From positions 20,301-84,300 of the forward strand of contig JADZEK010000014.1 in the NCBI GenBank assembly GCA_020850595.1: 64,000 nucleotides of DNA. Direction: 5' to 3'. Below, one piece after another: positions 26,955 to 35,479 of the stretch (positions within the stretch are counted from its first letter, which is position 1; each line of letters starts with the position of its first letter). The notes below the pieces were generated by a model that made no database searches, had not been told where the DNA came from, and saw nothing but the letters and a program-made list of their open reading frames with translations. The translations under genes and the position numbers were made by a program. This DNA is from Anaerolineales bacterium. Its GTDB lineage: Bacteria; Chloroflexota; Anaerolineae; Anaerolineales; UBA6663.

Positions 26955-29900
26955 CTACTTGACGGTGATCGTCACCGGGGCGCTGTCGGTGTAGTTGCCG
27001 GCGGCGTCGTAGGCGCGCACTTGCAGGGTGTGTAAACCGGCGGTGCCGATCTTCCAGCGCGTGCTGTACGGGGCGACCGTGGCGCTGGTGACGGCCAACC
27101 CATCCACGTAGAAGACCACGCGCGAGAGCGAGAGATTGTCCTGCGCTTGCGGCTGGAGCACGACCGACTCGTCGTCGGCCAGCGAGTATTCGGTCCCCGG
27201 CGCGGGCGAGAGCAGGCTGACCGTCGGCGGCTGGTTGTCCACCGTCACCTGGAGGGTGCTGGTCTCGAAGATGAACGGGCCGCCGGCCGGGTCGTTCTTG
27301 ACCACGACGAGCTGCACCGAATACAACCCGTCCAGCCCGGTCGTATTCCACGGCTGCAGCAGGCCGTTCTCAATCTGCTCGCCGCGGTCGCCTTCCACCT
27401 GCGTCCAGTTCTGCGGGAAGAGGCCGGGGCCGACCTGCACCCTAAAGAAAGCAAAGTTCTCGCCGCGGGCCGTGCCCAGCAGATCCACCACGCCGTGCAC
27501 GTAAGCAAAGGGCTGCGGCTGGGTGATCTGCGCGTCGCCGGTGGAGAGGCAGGTGCCGGCGAAGGCGTCGTACTCGGTGGGCGGCTGCTCCAGGTTGGCG
27601 GTGCGCACCCAGTCGGCGGCCTCGGGCGGCAAGATCATGTAGTAACGCTGCTCGACCAGCTCGGGCGGGGTGCAGGCGGTGGCGCGCTTGCCGGTCTCGC
27701 GGTTGACGGCGACGGGCAGCCAGATGTTGTCGGGCGCGGTGGGCTGCGTGCCGAGGGCGAAGATCTCCTCGCGCGTCTGGCGGCAGTAGGCGGTGGGCAG
27801 CAGGCCCGAGGGCTCGCAGACCTTTTGGGTGACGATGTTGGGCGGGGCCGACCAGCCCAGGGCGGGCAGGTCGAGGGCCTGCGCGCCGTAGGTCATCAGC
27901 GCGTGCCAGATGGGGGCCGCGCCGGTCAGGCCGGTGACCGAGCGCATCTCGGTGTTGTCGGCGTTGCCCACCCACACGCCGACCGCCAGGCGCGGCACGT
28001 AGCCGATGGTCCAGTTGTCGTGGAAGTCGTTGGTGGTGCCGGTCTTGGCGGCGGCCGGGCGGTCGGCCAATTCCAGCGGATTGCCGCGGCCAAAGGCGGC
28101 CACCCGCGCCTCGGTGTCGGAGAGCACATTGTTGATGAGGTAGGGCAGTGTGGTGTCGAGCACGCGCACGGTACTGGGCGTGTCGCGCTCATAGAGGATC
28201 TGGCCGTTGCGGTCTTGGACGCGCAAGATGGCGACCGGGTCGAGCTGACGGTAGCCGGGGCGCTGCTGCTCGGCGGGCACGGGCTGCCCGGCCATGACGC
28301 CCATGTTGGCGAAGACGCTGAAGGCGTAGGTCATGTCGAGCAGGGTGACTTCGCCGCCGCCCAGGGTGAGGGCCAGACCGTATTGGCCGGTGTCGAGGCT
28401 GTTGATGCCCAGGCGGTGGGCCAGGCGGATGACGTTATCCACGCCGACCTGGTCTATGAGCTGGACGGCCGGGATGTTGTAGCTGCGGGCCAGCGCAATG
28501 CGCAGGCTGACCGGGCCGTGGAAGCGCCGGTCGTAGTTCTCCGGCACGTACGGCGCGCCGTTGGCCTGCGCGAAGCTGGTGGGGATGTCGAGCAGCATGG
28601 TGGCGGGGGTGTACGCGCCGGTGCGGAAGGCCTCCAGGTAGGTGAAGGGCTTGAAGGACGAGCCGGGCTGGCGTAAACCGTCCACAGCGATGTTGAAGTT
28701 GCCGTCTATGGCGGTGTTCCAGTAATCCGCTGAGCCGAGCATCGCCAGAATCTCGCCGGTGTCGGGCTTGAGCATGATGACGGCGGCGTTGGTCACGTGG
28801 TGGTCTACGCCCACGTCGGCCTCGCCCAGGGGCGGCAGGTCGGCGGCGGCGGGGCACGCGGCGCTGCCCTGGCCGGCGGCCCCCTCGGCCGGGACGACCA
28901 GCGCCGGGTCGCCGCCGCTCAGCCGGGCGAGCTGCGTGCGGGCCACGCACTCGGCCTGGCGCTGCAGGTCGAGGTCGAGGCTGGTGGTCACGCGCAGGCC
29001 GCCGCGGTTGACCAAATCTTCGCCAAACATCTCCACCAATTGCCGGCGCACGTAGACGGAGAAGTGCGGCGCGAGCAAGTCGAAGCGGCGCGCGGGCGGC
29101 TGGATGGTGATGGCCTCGGTGGCGGCGGCGGCGGCCTGCGCGGGGGTGATGAAGCCTTCGCGCAGCATCACCTCCAGCACAACGGCCTGGCGCTCAAACG
29201 CGCCCTGGGAGTCGGAGATGGGGTTGATGCCCGGTGACTGCGGGATGGCGGCCAGCAGGGCGGCCTCGCCCAGAGTGAGCGTTTGCGCGTGCTTGCCGAA
29301 GTAGACCAGGGCGGCGGCGTCTATGCCGTAGGCCAGGTTGCCGTAGAAGTTGGTGTTGACGTACCACTCCAGGATTTGCTCTTTGGAATATTGGCGCGTG
29401 ATCTCGGCGGCCAGCAAAATCTCGCGGATCTTGCGCGAGTAAGAGCGCTCGGTGCGCTGCTCCAGCGGGATGAGCGTGTTCTTGACGAGCTGCTGGGTGA
29501 TGGACGAGCCGCCCTGGATGGCCTCGCCGCGCAGGTTAGAGACCAGGGCCCGGGTGATGCCCACCAGGTCGTAGCCGGGGTTGGTGAAGAAGGTCTTGTC
29601 TTCCAGCGCGACGGTGGCACTGATGATGGCGGCGGGGAGTTGGCTGTAGGCGACGTATTGCCGGTCGCCGCCGCGTGGGTCAATCACCTCGTAGAGCAGG
29701 TGCGTGCCGGTGCGGTCGTAAATCTGCGTGGTCTGGAAGAACTCGCTGGTAAGCGGGTTGAAGGCTTCTTGCAGGGCGGCGGCGGAGGGCAGATCGCGGG
29801 TGTAGTAGGCGTAGACACCCGCCAGCACGCCCCCGGCCGCGGCGAGGCTGAGGAAGACGGCGGCGGCCAGGCTCAGGCCCGCCCCGGCCAGGGCGCGCAG

Positions 29901-29975
29901 GCCGCGCTGGGCGCCCTGGCGGGCGGCGGCGCGGCGGACGCGGCGGGCGCGGATGACGTCGGTGGTGCCGGGCAT
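26955..29975 (-). CDS. Class A penicillin-binding protein (PBP1A type) with Ig-like tail
   Basis: Bifunctional peptidoglycan synthase, 1006 aa. A basic N-terminus and one transmembrane helix (about 28-52) are followed by the GT51 glycosyltransferase domain (about 80-260). That domain shows EDKTFFTNPGYDLVGI (catalytic Glu retained; the usual His is Asn), GGSSITQQLVKN, RKIREILLA and NTNFYGNLAYGIDAAA. The transpeptidase domain (about 380-690) has SSFK in QPGSSFKPFTY, SYN in ARSYNIPA and KTGTT. After about 700 there is a long extension ending in Ig-like beta repeats (VSLLSPAPGTEY..., AGNYTDSAPVTITV). The extension probably reaches the wall or surface. Confidence 0.94.
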   Translation of the reverse strand: MPGTTDVIRARRVRRAAARQGAQRGLRALAGAGLSLAAAVFLSLAAAGGVLAGVYAYYTRDLPSAAALQEAFNPLTSEFFQTTQIYDRTGTHLLYEVIDPRGGDRQYVAYSQLPAAIISATVALEDKTFFTNPGYDLVGITRALVSNLRGEAIQGGSSITQQLVKNTLIPLEQRTERSYSRKIREILLAAEITRQYSKEQILEWYVNTNFYGNLAYGIDAAALVYFGKHAQTLTLGEAALLAAIPQSPGINPISDSQGAFERQAVVLEVMLREGFITPAQAAAAATEAITIQPPARRFDLLAPHFSVYVRRQLVEMFGEDLVNRGGLRVTTSLDLDLQRQAECVARTQLARLSGGDPALVVPAEGAAGQGSAACPAAADLPPLGEADVGVDHHVTNAAVIMLKPDTGEILAMLGSADYWNTAIDGNFNIAVDGLRQPGSSFKPFTYLEAFRTGAYTPATMLLDIPTSFAQANGAPYVPENYDRRFHGPVSLRIALARSYNIPAVQLIDQVGVDNVIRLAHRLGINSLDTGQYGLALTLGGGEVTLLDMTYAFSVFANMGVMAGQPVPAEQQRPGYRQLDPVAILRVQDRNGQILYERDTPSTVRVLDTTLPYLINNVLSDTEARVAAFGRGNPLELADRPAAAKTGTTNDFHDNWTIGYVPRLAVGVWVGNADNTEMRSVTGLTGAAPIWHALMTYGAQALDLPALGWSAPPNIVTQKVCEPSGLLPTAYCRQTREEIFALGTQPTAPDNIWLPVAVNRETGKRATACTPPELVEQRYYMILPPEAADWVRTANLEQPPTEYDAFAGTCLSTGDAQITQPQPFAYVHGVVDLLGTARGENFAFFRVQVGPGLFPQNWTQVEGDRGEQIENGLLQPWNTTGLDGLYSVQLVVVKNDPAGGPFIFETSTLQVTVDNQPPTVSLLSPAPGTEYSLADDESVVLQPQAQDNLSLSRVVFYVDGLAVTSATVAPYSTRWKIGTAGLHTLQVRAYDAAGNYTDSAPVTITVK

Positions 29976-30059
29976 GGGGGTATGTTACCACCGGTAGATG
30001 AGCGGGCGGAGAGGCGGGGAGGGCTGGGGACTCAGTAGGGCGACGGGAAGCGGTATAGA

Positions 30060-30800
30060 CTATTCGATCCGATCGTGCTTTTCGAGATTGTGGCGCGCGC
30101 ACAGGAGCTGGACGTTGGCGGCGGTGAGCGACGTGCCGCCTTTGGAGAAGGGCAGGATATGGTCAAAGTGCAGTTCAGTGGTGGCTCCGCACTTAACGCA
30201 CTTGCCGCCATCTCGCTTCCAGACTTCGAGCTTAACGGTCGTGGGGATCATGCGGCGACGATCTTCAACCCACCCGGAGAGGCCTTCGTCTGACGGCACA
30301 TCTTCTGGGATAGCCACAAGCCTAAACTTGAACACCCGCCGACGGCCGTCTGACTGCCGCCACGAGTCAACCAGATTGAAAAGACCGTTGTAGGACCAAA
30401 CGCCATTGAGAATTTTCTCGTAGACTTTGACACGGGCGGGCCGTTCGCCGTGCTGCGCGTGGGCTTGGGCGGCCTGGTGGAACTTGCCGTTCTCGGTCAA
30501 AGCGCCAGAGGGGGTTCGTTCGGGCTGGTCAACAGTCTTGGGGTCGGGACCACTTGCCTGCCGGGGCTGATCGTGGCCTTCGTAGATCAGCATAGCTCCG
30601 TCATTTTCCAACCGATCCTCATAGGGAGCATTGTGGCGCACCGACATAAGGATGATGGCATAGCCATGATTGGTCTTAAAGTTCATGCCGCGTTGCAGGG
30701 TCATGCCTTCGCGCTGGCACATGTCATGGTAAGAGATGATCTCGTTCGTCAAAGTGTCCCCAACGAATGGTGCGTGGTAGAGGCCAAATGGAATCGTCAC
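30060..30800 (-). CDS. SRA-HNH protein, putative modification-dependent endonuclease
   Basis: 246 aa from GTG 30800; a TTG five codons upstream is possible. The C-terminal 55 residues are a classical HNH nuclease with a zinc knuckle: CVKCGATTELHFDHILPFSKGG...NVQLLCARHN. The first 165 residues resemble an SRA (YDG) domain, which flips and reads modified cytosine: SVRHNAPYEDRLENDGAMLIYEGHD, then ALTENGKFHQAA, PARVKVYEK and YNGLFNLVDSWRQ...RRVFKFRLV. SRA-HNH proteins include type IV restriction enzymes cutting 5-methyl- or hydroxymethylcytosine DNA. The gene is visibly less GC-rich than its neighbours, suggesting transfer. It stands alone between a class A PBP and a DUF2652 protein. Confidence 0.8.
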   Translation of the reverse strand: MTIPFGLYHAPFVGDTLTNEIISYHDMCQREGMTLQRGMNFKTNHGYAIILMSVRHNAPYEDRLENDGAMLIYEGHDQPRQASGPDPKTVDQPERTPSGALTENGKFHQAAQAHAQHGERPARVKVYEKILNGVWSYNGLFNLVDSWRQSDGRRRVFKFRLVAIPEDVPSDEGLSGWVEDRRRMIPTTVKLEVWKRDGGKCVKCGATTELHFDHILPFSKGGTSLTAANVQLLCARHNLEKHDRIE

Positions 30801-30820
30801 GTCCCCAAAACACAAGCGCC

Positions 30821-30826
30821 ATTATA
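30821..30826 (-). promoter_or_regulatory. -10 box (TATAAT) of the SRA-HNH gene
   Basis: TATAAT on the minus strand, 20 bases before GTG 30800, directly below the 30830-30860 hairpin, which would occupy the spacer and -35 region. Confidence 0.5.
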
Positions 30827-30829
30827 CAA

Positions 30830-30860
30830 GCGCCGACCGAGAATGAGCCTCGGTCGGCGC
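30830..30860. other. Perfect 12-bp hairpin between DUF2652 and SRA-HNH genes
   Basis: GCGCCGACCGAG/CTCGGTCGGCGC with a 7-base loop. It lies 33 bases after the DUF2652 gene stop and 3 bases upstream of the SRA-HNH -10 box. It may act as a terminator (no U-tract) or as an operator covering the -35 position. Confidence 0.5.
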
Positions 30861-30893
30861 GGTTGACAATGCGCGGCGAGAAAGAGGTGCGGC

Positions 30894-32033
30894 CTACGCC
30901 CCCGCCCCGGCCAGGGTCGCGCCGCCGGGCAGCGGGGCGAGGCCGGCGGCCTGCTCATTGAGCAGTTGGGCCAGGCGGGCCACCGACTCAGGGAAGCGGG
31001 CCGAGCGCATGATGAGGCGCAGCAGCGGCCGAGTGACGAAGCGCGGCAGCTTGCCAAGGTGGCCCTGGATGGTCACGCGCAGGTGCGTGCCGCGGCCGTC
31101 GGCGCTGGGGGTCAAGCGCTGGGTCATGACAATGGAAGTCTTCTCGTCCGGCGCCTGCTTGACCGTCACGTAGTCAAAGGGCTTCCAGTCGAGCACGGTC
31201 TCCACGGTGGTTTCGTTCTTGCCGTGGGCGCAGTGGTTGCGCGCCCCGGGGCCGGTGCGCCCGTTGATCCGGTCGGCGCTCGACCAGGTGGTGCCCGCCA
31301 TCCACAGGTGGCGGCGGGTGGGGTCGTTGAGGAAGTCCCACACCACCGCCGGGGGCGCGGCGATGTCCACCTCCAGCGTCAGGTCAGAGTCGGCCTCTTC
31401 CACCACGATGCGGCGCGCGGCCACCAGCGCCTGGTAGCGGGCGCGCAGGTCCAGGCTGTAGGTCAGCACCTCGCCCAGGTGCTCATAGCTCTCGGTGATG
31501 GCCCGCAGCTCGCGTGGGTCGCACGGCACCACCAGGCGGTCGAGCACCGCGCCGGTGAACAGGGCGTAGGCCTGCCAGCCGGTGCGCTCGCTGACGTGGT
31601 TCTTGAGCAGGCGATGCACCAGGTTGACATCCGAGCCGACCAACTCACTAATCCCGGCGATGTTCTGCACCATGTATTGGCCGTGGTGGGTGATGAACTT
31701 GAGATCGAGGGTGGGGATGGCCTTGCAGGCGCGGCACTCGCAGGTCGTGCGGCGGCGCACAGCCTCCACCCGGTCGCGGAACTCGGCGTAGGTGGTCTCC
31801 ACCAGCTCCAGCAGGGTCTCGCCCCGGCCCACCTGGCTGTCCGGCACATAGGCGAAGACGGCATCGCCTTCCAGCTTGCCGATCGTGAGCAGCGACTTCA
31901 GGCGGCCGACGATGGTTTCGAGCAAGTCGCTGAGGATGCCCTGGGCGTGGTCAAGCTCCACCCCGGCCAGGTAAGAGGTGTAGCCGGAAATGTCGGCGAG
32001 GACGAGGTAGCCGTGCTGGGCTTGCTGAGCCAT
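30894..32033 (-). CDS. DUF2652 (cyclase-like) protein fused to an SRPBCC domain
   Basis: 379 aa from the ATG at 32033 (MAQQAQHGYLVLADISGYT); a longer start is possible. The first 200 residues match DUF2652, related in fold to class III nucleotidyl cyclases: VLADISGYTSYLAG (acidic metal position), KLEGDAVFAYV and a CECRACKAI cysteine cluster. The second part (about 220-350) is an SRPBCC/START-like lipid or hydrophobic ligand pocket (TLEVDIAAPPAVVWDFLNDPTRRHLWMAG). The combination suggests a ligand-sensing regulator; no reaction is proven. Minus-strand gene next to the TgpA-type gene. Confidence 0.82.
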   Translation of the reverse strand: MAQQAQHGYLVLADISGYTSYLAGVELDHAQGILSDLLETIVGRLKSLLTIGKLEGDAVFAYVPDSQVGRGETLLELVETTYAEFRDRVEAVRRRTTCECRACKAIPTLDLKFITHHGQYMVQNIAGISELVGSDVNLVHRLLKNHVSERTGWQAYALFTGAVLDRLVVPCDPRELRAITESYEHLGEVLTYSLDLRARYQALVAARRIVVEEADSDLTLEVDIAAPPAVVWDFLNDPTRRHLWMAGTTWSSADRINGRTGPGARNHCAHGKNETTVETVLDWKPFDYVTVKQAPDEKTSIVMTQRLTPSADGRGTHLRVTIQGHLGKLPRFVTRPLLRLIMRSARFPESVARLAQLLNEQAAGLAPLPGGATLAGAGA

Positions 32034-32268
32034 GCCTGCGCCTCCGGCCGCCAAACGGCGGACCTGCCCCCTACGTTACACCGCTATTCTAGGCCAGATT
32101 AGGCAGATTTGACAGGCCAGAACTTGCTCAGTTGGTGACCAAAAATGAAACAGGGGCGGATTCAGCCACAGCAGCGGGCGCAGATTAGCCGGGCTGCTCA
32201 ACGCCGCCGGGCCGGTGTCGGGTCTGACCCCGGCCCGGCGGCTGTCTGCGGAGGGGCAACCGGCAGGC

Positions 32269-34629
32269 TCACTCGCCCTTTTCTTCCAGCAGGTCGAGCA
32301 GGTAGGCGCGCAAGGTGTCGTGCCACACCTGCCAGCGGATGCCGCGCCAGGCGCGCTGGGCGCTGGCCGGGTTGGCCGGGCGCGGGCTGTACTGCTCGGT
32401 GACATATTCGGTAGTGATGACCGCGACGCCGGAGGCCGAGGCGGGCAGCGCCTGGGCGAAGGCGGCGGCGCGCTCGTCGGGCGTGACGGCCGGCGAACCG
32501 CTGAGGCCCAGCCAGCGCGCGGCGCGCTCGAACTGCATGTAGACCAGCGCCACGCCGGTGGGCAGCGGCTGGCCCGAGCGTTGCAGCGCCCACGCCCCCA
32601 GGCGGCCGAAGCTCTCCCAGCCCAGGACGCCCACGCGCACCGAGAAGACCCCCAGCACCAGCGCGGCCAGCGCCAGGCTCACGGCGCTCAGCCCAATCGC
32701 CGTCCAGGGCAGGTTTTGCAGCCAGTTCACGAAGGCGTTGGTCGAGGGCGCGGCCACCGGGTCGGCCAGGTCTTCGGGCGGGATGAGGTCTTCCAGGTTG
32801 TCCCGCAGGCTTTCAAAACCCTCGTCGCTGTTGGGGTCTACCGGGTCGCGGTTGTCTTCACCGGCGGCTTTCGCCGGGCGGATGAGCGGGGCCTCAGAGG
32901 TGGTCGGCTCGAACTCGACCCAGCCATACTTAGGGAAGAACACCTCAGGCCAGGCGTGGGCGTTCTGCTCCAGCACGTGGTAGGTGCTGGTGTTCTCGTC
33001 GAGCGCGCCCTGGCTGAAGCCGACGGCCAGGCGGGCGGGGATGCCCAGCGCGCGCAGCATGAGCACCTCGGCCGAGGCGTAGTAGTTGCAGTAGCCGCGG
33101 CGGCTGGTGAAGAGCACATAATCCACCGGGTCCACGTTGGGCGGCGGGGCGTCTATGTTCTGGTCGTAGGTGATGTTGGCGCGCAGCCAGTTGGTGATCG
33201 CCACGGCCATGTCGTAGGGGTTTTCGGCCCCGGCCTCGGCCACGATCTGGCGGGCCAGGTCGCGGGTGCGGGCGGTCACCTCGGGCGGCACGGCCAGGAA
33301 CCCCTCGCGCACCCAGGCCGGGTAATCTTGCCCGGCGGTTTGCAGGCTGCCCTCGTCGGCGATGGAGATGGCCGAGATCATCTGATAGACCTCGCCGCGG
33401 CGCAGCACTTCTTGGGCGCGCGCTCCCACGATGTCGGTCTGCGCGCCGCCCACGGGGTCAAAGGTCAGCTCGAGCGTGTTGGCGCGGTCGAACCAGAGCG
33501 GCTGCGGGGCGACGTACAGGCGGCTGGTGGCGGCCACGTGCATGGTAAAGGCCAGGCTCACCTGGCGGCGCGCCGCGTAGGGCGCCGACTGCACGCGGCT
33601 GGCGTTGTCAGTTGGGTCAAACTCGCTGTAGGTGGTCTCGCCCAGCTCCCAGCGGCCGTCAATGTAGTCGCCATAAGCGGCGGCGCGCCAGTAGTAGCGC
33701 TGAATCTGCTCGCTCTCGTCGAGCACCTGGTCTTCGCCCGAAACGGCGTTGATGTGCACGTCCATGATCGGTTCACCGCTCAGGCGGGCCGGGCCGCCCA
33801 GGGTCAGGGCGTCGCTGTAGAAGTCGCTGTAGGCCTGGCCGTAACCGCGGATGGCGGCGAACATGCGCATCCACGATTCGCGCACGACGCGGAGCGAGCC
33901 GGTCATCTCGCGCCACTTGGTAGCGGCGGCGGGCGAGGCGGCCAGCCCCGGCGCGGCCCAGCCGATGAGCACGCCCGCCAGCGCGGCGACCAGCCCGGCG
34001 CGCAAGAAGTCGAGGCGCAGGTCGGTGCTGTAGGCCACGCGGGCGCTCTGCCATTCGCGCTCGCGGCTGAGCAGGTTCATGCGGGCCACGAACATCAGCG
34101 CCAGCAAGACGTAAAAGGCCAGGTACAGGTCCAGGCGGGCCGGGCCGAGGTAGTAGTAGGTGTTGACCAGCAGGCCCACACCGGCTGGGATCAGCGCGGG
34201 CCAGACCGAGCCGCGCCGGAAGACCGACCAGGCCATGAGGACGCCGATGTACCAGAAGATGAGGGCGACGCTGACGGGGAAGGGCAGCGCGTCACGCGAC
34301 GTGCCGCCGTGCAGAACTTTATAGAGGAAGGCGTTCAGGCGGACGACCAGCTCGATGGCGCGGCTGTGCCAGTCGCCTTCCAGGCCCAGGCTGACGAACA
34401 CTCCCACGGTGAACAGGCCGTACACCGTGGCGAACAGGAAGGCCGTGCCGCCGGCGAAGCGGCTCCGGGCCAGCGCCAGCCCGGCCAGCACCGCCACGAC
34501 GCCGGTGATCCAGGCGGCTTGCAGGCCGTCGGTCCAGGCGGCGGCCGCGATGCCGCCCGCCGCGACCACGATCAGGGCGCACAGCAGGGCGACGGTCAGC
34601 CAGCCTTCTTCGAGTTTGAACATGGGCAC
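32269..34629 (-). CDS. Membrane transglutaminase-like protein (TgpA/DUF3488 type)
   Basis: 786 aa. About six transmembrane helices (to residue 200), then an extracytoplasmic part with a transglutaminase-like domain at about 430-570, one further helix near 650 and a C-terminal DUF4129-like tail (YMQFERAARWLGLSGSPAVTPDERAAAFAQALP...). The catalytic triad is visible: Cys in RRGYCNYYASAEVLMLRALGIPAR, His in NAHAWPEVF, and Asp/Glu in GWVEFEPT. Family members include TgpA, an essential periplasmic transglutaminase of Pseudomonas, but most are unassigned. The usual MoxR ATPase and DUF58 partners are not adjacent here. Confidence 0.9.
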   Translation of the reverse strand: MPMFKLEEGWLTVALLCALIVVAAGGIAAAAWTDGLQAAWITGVVAVLAGLALARSRFAGGTAFLFATVYGLFTVGVFVSLGLEGDWHSRAIELVVRLNAFLYKVLHGGTSRDALPFPVSVALIFWYIGVLMAWSVFRRGSVWPALIPAGVGLLVNTYYYLGPARLDLYLAFYVLLALMFVARMNLLSREREWQSARVAYSTDLRLDFLRAGLVAALAGVLIGWAAPGLAASPAAATKWREMTGSLRVVRESWMRMFAAIRGYGQAYSDFYSDALTLGGPARLSGEPIMDVHINAVSGEDQVLDESEQIQRYYWRAAAYGDYIDGRWELGETTYSEFDPTDNASRVQSAPYAARRQVSLAFTMHVAATSRLYVAPQPLWFDRANTLELTFDPVGGAQTDIVGARAQEVLRRGEVYQMISAISIADEGSLQTAGQDYPAWVREGFLAVPPEVTARTRDLARQIVAEAGAENPYDMAVAITNWLRANITYDQNIDAPPPNVDPVDYVLFTSRRGYCNYYASAEVLMLRALGIPARLAVGFSQGALDENTSTYHVLEQNAHAWPEVFFPKYGWVEFEPTTSEAPLIRPAKAAGEDNRDPVDPNSDEGFESLRDNLEDLIPPEDLADPVAAPSTNAFVNWLQNLPWTAIGLSAVSLALAALVLGVFSVRVGVLGWESFGRLGAWALQRSGQPLPTGVALVYMQFERAARWLGLSGSPAVTPDERAAAFAQALPASASGVAVITTEYVTEQYSPRPANPASAQRAWRGIRWQVWHDTLRAYLLDLLEEKGE

Positions 34630-34758
34630 CTCGCCAACACCGCCTCTACGCCCTATTTTACCCGCCGAGAGGCGGATTCGTTCACTGCCCCGCTAACGCT
34701 CATCTCCGCCTAAGGTCCGGGACGCGGCGGCGGGCGCAGCGGTTCCGGCGGAAAAGCA

Positions 34759-34778
34759 TTGGCCACGAATTACACGAG
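34759..34778 (+). repeat. CACGAAT-type dispersed repeat (short copy)
   Basis: TTGGCCACGAATTACACGAG: two units of the family, upstream of the Rieske-like gene. Confidence 0.6.
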
Positions 34779-34843
34779 GAACGCTGGAAATGATAGACTT
34801 TGGGTAGCAGCGGGCAAGTGCCAGGGAAGAGAGGAGGACGCTA

Positions 34844-35320
34844 ATGGGCGCGACCCGCGGAGGGCGGGCGTTGGTGTCCGTGCTGCCGGTGATGCTGCTG
34901 GCATGTGGGGTGTTTGCGGCCTGGCTGTTCCTCACCATGCAGCGGCCCACGGCCGTGTATGTCGGGCGGCTGAGCGACTTCCCGCCAAGCGCGGACCCGT
35001 ATTTCGTGGACGTGGACAACGACATGCTGTTCGTGGTGAACACCGGCAGCCAACTGCTGGTGCTGGAGCCGCGCTTCCATACCAGCGATGACATCTTTAA
35101 CTGCGATGTGAAGTGGGTGCCCACGAACGAGCGGTTTGAGGATCCTTGCTCGGGGGCGAAGTTCACGCCGACCGGCGAGTGGATCGAGGTGTCGTATCTC
35201 ATCAAGACCATTGATCAACGTGGTTTGTCGCGCTACCCAGTCGAGGTGCGCGGCGACGAGCTGTGGCTAACGGCCAAGGTGCTGATCCCCGGCAGGTTGA
35301 TCGCCACGGCCGTGCCATGA
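34844..35320 (+). CDS. Membrane-anchored Rieske-like protein without cluster ligands
   Basis: 158 aa, with AGGAGG 7 bases before ATG 34844. One N-terminal transmembrane helix (about 10-31) is followed by a domain that aligns with the C-terminal half of Rieske [2Fe-2S] proteins: FNCDVKWVP...RFEDPCSGAKFTPTGEW...LSRYPVEVRGDELWL, compared with the usual CPHLGCxVxW...DPCHGSxY...LDRYPVxVxGD. All recognisable ligand positions are changed. The His of CHGS is Ser, and the CxH of the first loop reads DDI. Cys87 and Cys102, which correspond to the disulfide pair of Rieske proteins, remain. So the fold seems kept but iron-sulfur binding lost. It stands alone. Confidence 0.7.
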   Translation: MGATRGGRALVSVLPVMLLACGVFAAWLFLTMQRPTAVYVGRLSDFPPSADPYFVDVDNDMLFVVNTGSQLLVLEPRFHTSDDIFNCDVKWVPTNERFEDPCSGAKFTPTGEWIEVSYLIKTIDQRGLSRYPVEVRGDELWLTAKVLIPGRLIATAVP

Positions 35321-35479
35321 GGCTGGGCGGGTAAGCACCCGGCTAGGCGCGGCGCAGCGTGGCGAGGTTGACGGCGTTGCCCTGGTAGTGGCGCTCGACG
35401 GCGGCGGGGCATCCCCATCCCCCCTTTGTTTGCGCCGCCCTTCACTCTCTGCTATGATCCGCGCCACCGGGTCAACCCT

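Noticed and set aside
32215..34713. Long open frame of 832 codons on the plus strand opposite the transglutaminase gene
   Set aside because: Composition is Gly/Ala/Arg/His-rich with no recognisable motifs; it mirrors the codon pattern of the real minus-strand gene. The same applies to long antisense frames at 16-1404, 1621-2898, 11715-13280 and 46975-48981.
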